Origin: Candidatus Binatia bacterium
GTDB taxonomy: Bacteria; Desulfobacterota_B; Binatia; UBA9968; JAJDTQ01
Direction: 5' to 3'
Length of the DNA: 64,000 nucleotides
NCBI GenBank assembly: GCA_022827045.1
Contig: JAJDTQ010000253.1
Span: 1-64,000 of the forward strand
Position 1 is the first letter of the stretch; each line of letters starts with the position of its first letter. Below are positions 7,388-15,260 of the stretch, one piece after another. The notes beneath the pieces are model-generated. The model saw only the letters and a program-made list of their open reading frames with translations, was not told the DNA's origin and made no database searches. The position numbers and the translations under genes are program-made.

Positions 7388-9228
7388 GCTCCCGCTCCCC
7401 GATTCTCCCGCAGGCGCTGCCGCCGGAGGTCCTCGGTGGCCCGAAGGTCCACGATGAGCGAACCCGGATCGATGACCACGCCGTAGACGTGCAGCGCGGT
7501 CTCCACCGACACCAGCTCGTTCTCCACGTCCTTGAGCACCGCCCCCGGGTCACGGTCCAGCGGACTGCCGTAACCGCCGCCCATGCCCAGGGTGTAGTAC
7601 AGCACGTCGTCCGGCGTGAGCTCAAAGCTGACGTAGGGCAGCACCCGCGGCATGCCGCCAAGCTCTTCGAGCGCCTGCGGCATCCGGTTGGCGTCCAGCA
7701 TCTTCCCCAGCGCCGTCCCCTCCAGGTGCACCAGGATGCTCGGCGCCCCGGGGTAGCCCCCGAAGATGCCGCGGCCGCCGTTGACGAGACCGGCCACCCC
7801 GAAGGCGACGCCTTCGATCTTGCCCTCCGGCGCCTTGTGCACCGAGAACGCCATCTCCGCGCCGGTGCCGCCGCGATAACGGCCCGCTCCCTGCTGGTCC
7901 CTGGCATGGCGCCGGAACAGGAACAGCATCGGGCAGTTCATTTCCAGCCACTCCACGTTGGGACAGGTCATGAAGTCGAGCTTGGTGGTGTCGACCCCGT
8001 CCATGGTGGCGCGGGCGCCGCTGCCGCTGAGGGGCGACATGGCCAGGCTCGTGGAATAGAACGCGCCGTGCTGGTTCACCCCCGACGTCCGCACCCGGCG
8101 CCCGCCCCAGATCCGCACCATGATCTCGTCGCGCCACGCCTCGCTGCCCGCCAGCATGCCGTTGAGCACCGACACCACCACGTACTTGGCGGTGGCGCCG
8201 CCCGAGGTGGTGTTGAGGGAGACCGGCGCCGGATGGGTGACGTTCACCAGGGTCCCTGGCGGCGCGATGGTCTCGATGGGCCGGAACAGCCCGTGGTTGC
8301 GCGGGAAGTCGTAGGCCACCGTCTCCACGAGGCCTTCGAAGCAGGTGCCGAAGGTGGCATGGTAAGGGAGATTCACGCCGACGCTCGCCTGGGGGTCGGT
8401 GCCGGTGAAGTCGAAGACCATGCGGCTGCCCTGCTTCTTCAGGGTCAGCCGGACGGTCCACGAGCCCTCCCTGGACTCGATGGCGGCGCTGTCGCTCCAC
8501 TCGCCGTCCGGGATCGCCTCCAGGCGCTTGCGCAGCGCGCGCTCAGAGTAGTCGATCATCTGGGCGGCCACGGCGTCCATGAGGTCGACGCCGTGGTGGC
8601 TGTAGAACTGCCTCATGCGCGACTTGGCCACGCTGTGGCCGGCAAGCTGGCAGTTGATGTCGAGCGCCACCATGTCGGGACGCCGGGTCATGTTGATCAG
8701 GGTGTCGAAAACGTCCTTGCGCAGGTTGCCGCGGTCCACCAGCTTGATGCCGGGAATGCGCAGGCCCTCGTGACAGATCTCCTTGGCTTCCGGGGAATCG
8801 CCGCCCGGGGACATGGCGCCGATGTCCATCACGTGGACGAACGACGCGCTCCATCCGATGAGACGACCCTCCACGTGGATGGGGGAGATGAGGTAGACGT
8901 CGGATTGATGCACCGCCGAGACGTAAGGATCGTTCAGGAGGAAGACGTCGTCCTCGTGCACGCCGTCGTATTCGGCGAAGCGCTCGATGATCCACTTCAC
9001 GGTGAAGCCGGCGCAGGCCACGTGCCAGGGCATGGACTCGCCGGTGGCGAGGATCTCGCCGTCGGCCCGGTAGAGCGAGGCCATGTAGTCGTGCATCTGG
9101 GTGGTGTTGACCGTTCCGCCGACCCGTTCGATGGTGGTGCCCATCTCCTTGGCGATGCGCTGGAGCCGGTGCGAGAGGATCTCGAAAGTCACCGGATCCA
9201 CGGTCCTGCCGTCGCCGCTATGGTCCAT
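7384..9228 (-). CDS. hyuB: Hydantoinase B / acetone carboxylase alpha-family subunit (locus 1)
   Basis: A 614-residue full-length HyuB-family protein: N-terminal VDPVTFEILSHRLQ, the GGTVNTTQMHDYMASLY segment, DDVFLLNDPYVSAVHQSDVY, and the C-terminal GGGYGSPLDRDP. With HyuA it forms ATP-dependent N-methylhydantoinase, 5-oxoprolinase or acetone/acetophenone carboxylase-type complexes in the cytoplasm; the exact substrate cannot be read from the sequence. Most similar within the window to the locus 3 copy at 38655. The four-base overlap with the zinc-ribbon fusion argues that the three proteins form one complex, as in acetone carboxylase (alpha, beta, gamma). Confidence 0.93.
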   Translation of the reverse strand: MDHSGDGRTVDPVTFEILSHRLQRIAKEMGTTIERVGGTVNTTQMHDYMASLYRADGEILATGESMPWHVACAGFTVKWIIERFAEYDGVHEDDVFLLNDPYVSAVHQSDVYLISPIHVEGRLIGWSASFVHVMDIGAMSPGGDSPEAKEICHEGLRIPGIKLVDRGNLRKDVFDTLINMTRRPDMVALDINCQLAGHSVAKSRMRQFYSHHGVDLMDAVAAQMIDYSERALRKRLEAIPDGEWSDSAAIESREGSWTVRLTLKKQGSRMVFDFTGTDPQASVGVNLPYHATFGTCFEGLVETVAYDFPRNHGLFRPIETIAPPGTLVNVTHPAPVSLNTTSGGATAKYVVVSVLNGMLAGSEAWRDEIMVRIWGGRRVRTSGVNQHGAFYSTSLAMSPLSGSGARATMDGVDTTKLDFMTCPNVEWLEMNCPMLFLFRRHARDQQGAGRYRGGTGAEMAFSVHKAPEGKIEGVAFGVAGLVNGGRGIFGGYPGAPSILVHLEGTALGKMLDANRMPQALEELGGMPRVLPYVSFELTPDDVLYYTLGMGGGYGSPLDRDPGAVLKDVENELVSVETALHVYGVVIDPGSLIVDLRATEDLRRQRLRENRGAGA

Positions 9229-9242
9229 CGTCTTCCCTCCTG

Positions 9243-9301
9243 GTGTCGTGGCCCGTAAATTCCTGGCGCAACTTATCGCTGGAATTTACGGGACACGACA
9301 C
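9243..9301. repeat. Long inverted repeat that supplies the hyuA stop codon
   Basis: Two 21-base arms (9243-9263 and 9281-9301, one mismatch) flank a 17-base loop. The element sits between hyuA and hyuB on the minus strand, but its right arm and loop encode the last residues of HyuA (SVVSRKFQR) and its stop at 9273. The original 3' end of hyuA was therefore probably replaced by the insertion. Its RNA would form a strong hairpin between two genes that need stoichiometric expression. Confidence 0.88.
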
Positions 9302-11468
9302 TGGAAAGCGCCGCCCGCGAACCCACCGCGATACGAACGTTGCCCAGCTCGTCCATCACCGCGCGGTCGCCCGGGTTGATCAGGATCGTCGTGATGGGGG
9401 TCTCGATGACGCCCGGCTCCGAGATGACCATGCCCGGGCGCATCCTGGCGACGTCGTACAACGGGGTGGTCACGAAGTCACCGAACTCCTCGAAATAGAC
9501 CGGCCGCGTGCCCTTTTCGGCCGCCGAGACATCGCCGTTGCCCTCCAGAGGCCGCAGTATCGGCTTGGGCAACGCCCCCGAGCCGGTGACCCGCAGGGTG
9601 ACGATTTCCCGGCCGGCGGCCCGGTAGGCCGAGCCCTTGCCGTAGACCGCCTCGTAGAGCCCGTCGAACCGCGCATACACGCCCTCGAGATCCTCTTCGG
9701 TCAAGTCAGCCTCGCCCGGCGGGATCGGGACATTGATCTCGTGGACCTGGTATCGGTAGCGCATGTCCACGCTCCGCGCGAGGGTGATGTCGCCACCGGC
9801 GAAACCCGCATCCCCCAGGCTGCGACGGACCTTGGACAGGAGCGGCGAGAAGGACGCGTTGACACGGTCGGCGGGGACCGGCACCAGGCAGCGGTCCGAG
9901 ACGCCCTCCTCGTACACCACGTCGGAGGACACGAGGCCCACGGCGCCGTGGACCGAGGCGGTCACCGGGACCACCACCTGCTCGATCCCGAGCTCGGCCG
10001 CGAACCGGCCGGCATGCACCGGGCAGGCGCCACCGAAGGCGAACAGGGTGTCGCCCCGCGGATCGTGTCCGCGCTGGACGGTGGCGTTGCGGATCAGGTC
10101 GCTCATCTGGGCGTTGACGATGCGGTGGATGGCGCCGGCCGCCTCGGTGACGCTCATCCCCAGGGGCCGGGCCACCTTCTCCTCCACCGCCCGGCGTGCG
10201 GCCTCCACGTCGAGGACGATCTGGCCGCCGAGGAAGTACTCGGGGTTCAGGTATCCCAGGACCAGGCTCGCATCGGTCACCGTGGGCTCGGCGCCGCCGC
10301 GGTTGTAGCACACTGGACCGGGGTTGGCGCCGGCGCCGCGCGGGCCGACTTTCAAAAGGCCGGTCCCCTCCTCGAGCCAGGCGATGCTGCCGCCTCCGGC
10401 GCCGATGGATTCCACCCAGATCTTGGGAGACAGCAGCCGGTAGCGCAGGAAGACGGGCTGGTAGTCCCGCTCCATGGCGCCGCCGCGGATAATCCCGACC
10501 TTGAAGGTGGTGCCGCCCATGTCCGCCGCCACGATGTTGTCGATGCCGCTCAGGCGGCCCATGTAGTGGCAGGCGGCGACCCCGGCCGCGGGACCCGACT
10601 CGATGGTTCCCACCGCCTTGCGCACCGAGTCGTCGACGCCCAGGACGCCGCCGTAGGCCTGCATGATCAGCGGCTCCCGCCGCAGGCCCCGGTCCCGCAA
10701 CAGCGCACGCAATTGGTTCAGGTAGGAGCCGATCCTGGGGCCGATATAGGCGTTGAAGACCGTCGTCGCGGTGCGCTCGTACTCTCCCTGGAAGGGAGCC
10801 GCCTCACTTGAAAGGGTCACGAACAGGTCGGGATGCCGCCGGCCCAGCAGTTCGCCGATGATCCGTTCATGGCCGTCGTTGGCGATGGACCACAGGAGCG
10901 AAACCGCCACCGCCTCGACGCCGCGTTCCACGAGCTTTCCGATGGCGCGCTCGGCTTCCGCTTCGTCAAGGTCCACGAGCGCATCGCCCTCGAAATCCAT
11001 GCGTTCGTTGACCTCGGCGATGAGGGGCTTGGGAACCAGGGGCTCCGGCTTCGCGAGCGCCGCCATGTGGTGCGCTTCGGACTCCGGCAGCCCGGCCACC
11101 ACGCCGCCGCGCATCATCAGGATGGTGTCGCCGAACCCGGCGGTGGCGATGAGACCGGTGCGCGCGCCGGTGCGCGTGATCAGCGTGTTATCGCCGATGG
11201 TGCAGGCGTGGTAGAAGAGCCGCGTAGCGCTCAACAGGTCGCCCTCGTCGGCCATGCCGAGGTTTCGCGCCGCGTCCCGCACCGCGTCGAGCACGCCCAA
11301 GGCGAAGTTCTGAGGCGTCGAGGATGCCTTGCCCAGGATCATGCTCCCCTCGCCGCTCACCGCGACGCAATCGGTGAAGGTACCGCCGATGTCGACGCCG
11401 ACGATGTAGGTGTCGCTCAAGCTCCTGTCCCGCGCAGAGTCGGCAGCGAAGGGCCGGCCCGCGGACAC
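9273..11468 (-). CDS. hyuA: Hydantoinase A / acetone carboxylase beta-family subunit (locus 1)
   Basis: A 731-residue HyuA: N-terminal ASKHA ATP-binding domain (GVDIGGTFTDC at ~25), central DMGGTTFKVGIIRGG and SIGAGGGSIAW motifs, then the hydantoinase A middle and C-terminal domains. It hydrolyses ATP to activate the substrate for the HyuB partner. The start GTG 11468 shares a base with the TAG stop of the binding-protein gene (TAGTG), so translation is probably coupled; TTG 11420 is the alternative. The last residues and stop come from a palindromic repeat, so the C-terminus has probably been altered. Confidence 0.92.
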   Translation of the reverse strand: MSAGRPFAADSARDRSLSDTYIVGVDIGGTFTDCVAVSGEGSMILGKASSTPQNFALGVLDAVRDAARNLGMADEGDLLSATRLFYHACTIGDNTLITRTGARTGLIATAGFGDTILMMRGGVVAGLPESEAHHMAALAKPEPLVPKPLIAEVNERMDFEGDALVDLDEAEAERAIGKLVERGVEAVAVSLLWSIANDGHERIIGELLGRRHPDLFVTLSSEAAPFQGEYERTATTVFNAYIGPRIGSYLNQLRALLRDRGLRREPLIMQAYGGVLGVDDSVRKAVGTIESGPAAGVAACHYMGRLSGIDNIVAADMGGTTFKVGIIRGGAMERDYQPVFLRYRLLSPKIWVESIGAGGGSIAWLEEGTGLLKVGPRGAGANPGPVCYNRGGAEPTVTDASLVLGYLNPEYFLGGQIVLDVEAARRAVEEKVARPLGMSVTEAAGAIHRIVNAQMSDLIRNATVQRGHDPRGDTLFAFGGACPVHAGRFAAELGIEQVVVPVTASVHGAVGLVSSDVVYEEGVSDRCLVPVPADRVNASFSPLLSKVRRSLGDAGFAGGDITLARSVDMRYRYQVHEINVPIPPGEADLTEEDLEGVYARFDGLYEAVYGKGSAYRAAGREIVTLRVTGSGALPKPILRPLEGNGDVSAAEKGTRPVYFEEFGDFVTTPLYDVARMRPGMVISEPGVIETPITTILINPGDRAVMDELGNVRIAVGSRAALSSVVSRKFQR

Positions 11469-12601
11469 TAGTTTCCGCGCAGTTTCTTGGCGAGCTTCCG
11501 GGAGACCTTGCGGTAGAAGTAGGCGTTCTTCACCACGTTCTGGTCGGTGCCGAAGTAGATCTTGGCGCCGGCGGCGCGCTTGCTCTCCACCAGCTTGTTG
11601 AGCTGCGAGCCGGCGCGGAACGGCGAGTCGCGCCCGATCACCTTCCAGATGGTGTCCTGGCCCTGCGTCGTCAACATGTAGACCGACAGGAGCTTGGCGA
11701 GATTGGGATGCGCGCTCGTCTTCGGCACGCTGACCTCGCTTGCGGTACCCGACATGAAATCGTCCATGGTAGCGTAGTCCACCGGGCCTCCCTTGGCCTT
11801 GAGGCGCGAGTAGGCCACCGGCTTGGTGTCGAAGGCGAATATCGGGAACTCGCCCGTGGCCACGCGGTTGTGGACGCCCGTGCGGGTGGTGCCGATGATC
11901 GTACCGTTGGCGACCATGGCGTCGACGATGCGCGTGGCCTCCTCCTCACCCAGATGGATCGCCGCCTCGACCCAGCCGACGGCAAAGACCGTGGTGCCGA
12001 TCTTGCCCTTGTACTTGGGGTCGGTGAAGTCCTTGTACGACCTCGGCAGGTCCTTGGCCTTCACGAGGTTGGTGTTGTAGCCGATGATGTGGATCGAGGC
12101 GCCGATGACCACGGCCGCTCCGTTGATGCCGATCTCCTCGTCCCTCAACCCGGGCATGAGCTTCTTCCAGTCCACGCGCAGGAGGGCTCCGGCCTGATCC
12201 GAGGGGATTGTCTGACGCGACGGGGCGAAGAAGACGTCGGTGCTGGCGGGGCGGCCGGTCTTGGCCTCGTCGATGATCCGCGGCATCAGCTTCGACGCAC
12301 TGGGGCCGGGGGTCGTTTTGAGCCGGACGTTGATGCCGTAGGTCTTGTTGAGTCCCTTCTCCAGCGCCGCCATGAGCTTGGGAGAGTTCCAGTCCCCCGA
12401 GCCGAAGACGTTCAACTCGCCTTCCTTTTGCGCCGCGGCGACCAGCTGCTTGAGCGCGTCGCCGCCCGTCTGGGCAACCGCAGGCGCCACGGCTGCGGCG
12501 ATGAACGCCAACACCACAACGGCCGGCAAGGCCGCGAGGGCGGCACGCCGTCCGCTTCGCACAAAAGAACCGGTATCAGAGCGCCCGGAAAGTACCATCA
12601 T
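11468..12601 (-). CDS. Extracellular solute-binding protein, Fe3+-type ABC transporter family
   Basis: A 377-residue secreted protein: basic N-terminus, hydrophobic core and AVAQ cleavage region around residue 44, then a two-lobe binding domain (ELNVFGSGDWNSPKLMAALEKG; STDVFFAPSRQ; GKIGTTVFAVGWVEA). It belongs to the family of FbpA-like and other type-II periplasmic binding proteins, so iron, phosphonate or an organic anion are all possible. Start ATG 12601 (ATG-ATG) has GGAGGT eight bases upstream. First gene of an operon with hyuA, hyuB and the zinc-ribbon fusion. The permease at 4657 is its likely partner, and the context suggests uptake of the substrate that HyuAB processes. Confidence 0.87.
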   Translation of the reverse strand: MMVLSGRSDTGSFVRSGRRAALAALPAVVVLAFIAAAVAPAVAQTGGDALKQLVAAAQKEGELNVFGSGDWNSPKLMAALEKGLNKTYGINVRLKTTPGPSASKLMPRIIDEAKTGRPASTDVFFAPSRQTIPSDQAGALLRVDWKKLMPGLRDEEIGINGAAVVIGASIHIIGYNTNLVKAKDLPRSYKDFTDPKYKGKIGTTVFAVGWVEAAIHLGEEEATRIVDAMVANGTIIGTTRTGVHNRVATGEFPIFAFDTKPVAYSRLKAKGGPVDYATMDDFMSGTASEVSVPKTSAHPNLAKLLSVYMLTTQGQDTIWKVIGRDSPFRAGSQLNKLVESKRAAGAKIYFGTDQNVVKNAYFYRKVSRKLAKKLRGN

Positions 12602-12648
12602 CGTCGTTACCTCCGAGAGTGACTGCCGCGCTTCGGCGAACTGGCCTA

Positions 12649-12677
12649 TCCATATTTTGGCCGGAGAACGTTGTCAA
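12649..12677 (-). promoter_or_regulatory. Sigma-70 promoter for the binding-protein/hyuAB operon
   Basis: On the minus strand a perfect TTGACA (12672-12677) is followed after exactly 17 bases by TATGGA (12649-12654), about 48 bases before the start at 12601. The -35 box lies inside the palindrome GTTGTCAACAAC (12670-12681), a possible operator. Seen directly; activity is inferred. Confidence 0.7.
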
Positions 12678-12689
12678 CAACGGATACTG

Positions 12690-13142
12690 TCAGGAGCGAT
12701 ACCGTTTCGGCGGTTGCGGGTTGTTGGCGGGATTGGTGTCGTGCTTCGCCATGGCAGTCACCGCGGGACCGCCGACAAGCGGGCGCAGTGCGGCCTCCAG
12801 GGTGTCGGCCTTGGCCTTGTCGTAGACCTCGTCGCCGTCCACGTAGAGCGTGAAGGACTTGACGTACTTCGCCTTCTTGGCGGGATCCTCGATGGTGGCC
12901 TTGGTCCAGGCGTAGAGCGGGTACTTGCCGACACCCTGTCGTTCGGCCTCGGCGCAATAGCCGGCGAAGGCGTCGTACTGGCACCGCAGCACCGCGCCGT
13001 GCCGGTCGAGCACGGCGGCAAGCGGTTCGAGGTCCGGATGGCTGTCCCCCGCACGCGCGGCCTCGGCGACTTCGTCTCGGAGGTTGACGCGCAACTGGTA
13101 CAGCCATTCGCGGGTCATGGATTCGGGCGTCTTCTCCGCCAT
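12690..13142 (-). CDS. Hypothetical protein, 150 residues
   Basis: I do not recognise a family. The protein is soluble, with no signal peptide or membrane helix. The first half is helical and charged (TREWLYQLRVNLRDEVAEAA), with a single Cys in VLRCQYDAFAGYC and a second nearby. The second half has a short beta-like stretch (KSFTLYVDGDEVYDKAKADT), and the tail is polar and proline-rich (HDTNPANNPQPPKRYRS). GGGAGAG lies before ATG 13142. Composition matches its neighbours and it lies between the MFS gene and the promoter of the binding-protein operon, so it is probably a real gene at the end of the methyltransferase-MFS group. Confidence 0.65.
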   Translation of the reverse strand: MAEKTPESMTREWLYQLRVNLRDEVAEAARAGDSHPDLEPLAAVLDRHGAVLRCQYDAFAGYCAEAERQGVGKYPLYAWTKATIEDPAKKAKYVKSFTLYVDGDEVYDKAKADTLEAALRPLVGGPAVTAMAKHDTNPANNPQPPKRYRS

Positions 13143-13218
13143 GGTCTCTCTCCCGTTCCGGAACTTCCCTTCCAGGATTGCTACGCCGCCTCGCCCGCCG
13201 CGGCCCGCGGCGCCTTCC

Positions 13219-14394
13219 TCACCTCCGCTCGAGCGTCTCCTTCGCCACGAACGCCAGCCCGGCGGCGGCGCCTAGCAGGATGGGCGCGTAGATCAGGAAC
13301 GTCCGGCCGGCGCTCATCAGGTCGACAAGCCAACCGCCCACCAGCGGACCCATCACCGCGCCCGACTCGCCCACGGTGCGGCGGAGCCCCTGGAGGCGTC
13401 CCCGGGCCTCCGCCGGGATCACGTCGTAGGTGGACACCGCCAGGGCGCCCAGGGACATCCCCTGGGCGAGGCCGATAACCACCATGATGACCGTGAGTTC
13501 GGGCAGGGTCGAGGCAAACGGAAAGGCCAGGAAGGCGATGCCCGGCAAGGCCGTGCTGGGTACGCTCGCGAACTTTCGCCCGACGCGGTCGGTGATGAAG
13601 CCCGCGGGCAGGATCATGAGCAGGACGAAAACGCCGGAAACGCCGAACAGGCCGCCTACGTGCACCGCGGAGAATCCGAGTTCCACCCCGGCGTACAGCG
13701 GCAGCATGCCTTGAAGCGTCGTTCGGTACATCTGCATGCTGAAGGTCGCGACCACTACTGCCACGAATGTAGCGCGAAGACCGGGGAGGACGTCCGAAAC
13801 CTTCCCCCACCAGGCGATCTTGCCCACATGGCCCCGCACGGTGTCTTTCCGGGCCAGCACCGCGGTCACGAACACGGCCAGGGCGACGGCCGCGTAGACC
13901 GTGAACACCATCCTGAACCCCACCCACTGGGCAATGATCCCGCCCGCCACCGGACCGAGGGCCATGCCCGCCGACTTGACCCCCATGAAACCGCTCAACA
14001 GGCGCCCCCGTTGGTGAGGTGAGACCATCTCGACGCCGGACACCTCGCGCCCCATGGTCCACACGCTGTCGCCGACGCCGGCCAGGAACTGCCCGAGAAA
14101 GAGCAGAACGAAATAGGGGGTAACCGCAGTCGTGAAGGCGCCGCCCAGCACCAGGGCGCTCCCCACGAGCATGGTCGTCTTGGCGCCGTAGCGATCCAGG
14201 AGCAAGCCTGCCGGGATCAGGACGATGGTACGGCCCAGCGCATGGGCGGTCACCACCTGAACCGCCAGCCCGGCCGACACCGCGAAGGACTCCGCCAGCA
14301 AGGGGATGGTCGGGAACACCATGCCCTGCCCCAGGCTCATGACGAGGACCGTGCTGTAAAGAAGTGCGAGGCTGCCGGCCCGTGCGCCCGTCAT
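13219..14394 (-). CDS. Major facilitator superfamily transporter
   Basis: A 391-residue membrane protein with about 12 hydrophobic helices. The loop between helices 2 and 3 carries the MFS motif (GLLLDRYGAKTTMLVGS), mirrored in the second half by GFITDRVGRKFASVP. MFS proteins of this type are proton-driven exporters or importers of small molecules; the substrate is unknown. It lies 27 bases after the methyltransferase gene and 76 bases before the small unknown gene, all on the same strand. Confidence 0.88.
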   Translation of the reverse strand: MTGARAGSLALLYSTVLVMSLGQGMVFPTIPLLAESFAVSAGLAVQVVTAHALGRTIVLIPAGLLLDRYGAKTTMLVGSALVLGGAFTTAVTPYFVLLFLGQFLAGVGDSVWTMGREVSGVEMVSPHQRGRLLSGFMGVKSAGMALGPVAGGIIAQWVGFRMVFTVYAAVALAVFVTAVLARKDTVRGHVGKIAWWGKVSDVLPGLRATFVAVVVATFSMQMYRTTLQGMLPLYAGVELGFSAVHVGGLFGVSGVFVLLMILPAGFITDRVGRKFASVPSTALPGIAFLAFPFASTLPELTVIMVVIGLAQGMSLGALAVSTYDVIPAEARGRLQGLRRTVGESGAVMGPLVGGWLVDLMSAGRTFLIYAPILLGAAAGLAFVAKETLERR

Positions 14395-14421
14395 CGAGAA
14401 AGGACCCGGAGCCGGAACGGG

Positions 14422-15018
14422 TCAGGGCTTGGAGCCGCCGTAGAGGGAGAGCCCGGAGCTTTTCTGATGGCACGCCACGTCCTGGAAGCCGGCGCTCCGG
14501 AACCAGCCCAGCTGGTCGTCCATCGATGCCGAGCCGCGATCGAGGTTGAAGAACCGGCCGCCGGACCGGATCCGCCCGAAGATCTCCTCGTAGACGGCCT
14601 TGATGGTCTCGCCGACCCGGACGTTGTGGATGGCGTTGCACGAGACCACGAGATCGAACTCGCCTTCGGCAGCCTGGCTCCAGTTCGTCTTGCTGAAATC
14701 GGAGATGACGTACTCGAAGCGGCCCTCGAGCTCCTTCATGCGTTCGCCGCCCAGCTTGGCCATGGCCGCCGAGCCGTCGTGGCACACCGCCGTGCACTGG
14801 GGGAAGGTTTCCAGCAGAAACTTGCTGAGCGCCCCATAGCCGCAACCCACGTCCATGAAACGGAAGGCCGCTTCGCGGTCGAACGACAACAGGCTCGCCA
14901 GCAAGGCGAACTGCTTGGCTCGGAGCGTCTCGTTGCGCATCTGGCGCTGGGCCCAATCCTCGACGTATTCCTCGGAGTTCCAGTCGTGTTGCCGTAGCGG
15001 GTCGGTGATCTGTGCCAT
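14422..15018 (-). CDS. SAM-dependent methyltransferase, class I
   Basis: A 198-residue Rossmann-fold methyltransferase: motif I FMDVGCGYGALSKFL, an acidic residue after strand 2 (CHDGSAAM), and VISDFSKTNW then FDLVVSCNAIHNV, the usual strand 4. SAM binding is clear; the acceptor is not. I chose ATG 15018 because AGGAGGAGGT lies upstream; the longer in-frame reading to 15090 lacks a ribosome site. It is transcribed away from the ubiD gene across a region with two dyads. The next gene downstream is the MFS transporter, so modification followed by export is one possibility. Confidence 0.83.
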   Translation of the reverse strand: MAQITDPLRQHDWNSEEYVEDWAQRQMRNETLRAKQFALLASLLSFDREAAFRFMDVGCGYGALSKFLLETFPQCTAVCHDGSAAMAKLGGERMKELEGRFEYVISDFSKTNWSQAAEGEFDLVVSCNAIHNVRVGETIKAVYEEIFGRIRSGGRFFNLDRGSASMDDQLGWFRSAGFQDVACHQKSSGLSLYGGSKP

Positions 15019-15085
15019 GGATGCTTCTCGACCTCCTCCTGAAGGGTCCTTCAACGTAGCGAAACGAAGACGGAGAACCCCGTTG

Positions 15086-15134
15086 ATCAAAGTTTGATTA
15101 GACCATATATCCGCGGATGTCCATCCGCGGATAT
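15086..15134. promoter_or_regulatory. Two dyads in the divergent methyltransferase/ubiD control region
   Basis: ATCAAA-G-TTTGAT (15086-15098) is followed by a perfect inverted repeat with 13-base arms, ATATCCGCGGATG (15107-15119) and its complement (15122-15134), two bases apart. Each arm also contains the 10-base palindrome ATCCGCGGAT. The pair sits directly upstream of the ubiD -35 box, so it could bind a regulator controlling both directions. Confidence 0.6.
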
Positions 15135-15139
15135 CCAGG

Positions 15140-15169
15140 TTGACAGCGCTGCCCGCCAGGCCATAGATT
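15140..15169 (+). promoter_or_regulatory. Probable promoter of the ubiD gene
   Basis: TTGACA at 15140-15145 and TAGATT at 15164-15169 are 18 bases apart, starting five bases after the end of the large inverted repeat. This would give a leader of roughly 85 bases before ATG 15261. The box match is good; the use is inferred. Confidence 0.55.
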
Positions 15170-15260
15170 CAACGACACCGGACACCCCCTCACGACAGCA
15201 TGGGATGGGGCGAGGCCGCGGCAAGGTGCGCATCGAGCGGCGGCGCTCGGAGAGGGAGCC

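Noticed and set aside
13181..14956. Long minus-strand frame across MFS and methyltransferase genes
   Set aside because: Out of frame with both; Arg/Gly/Pro-rich and without family features.
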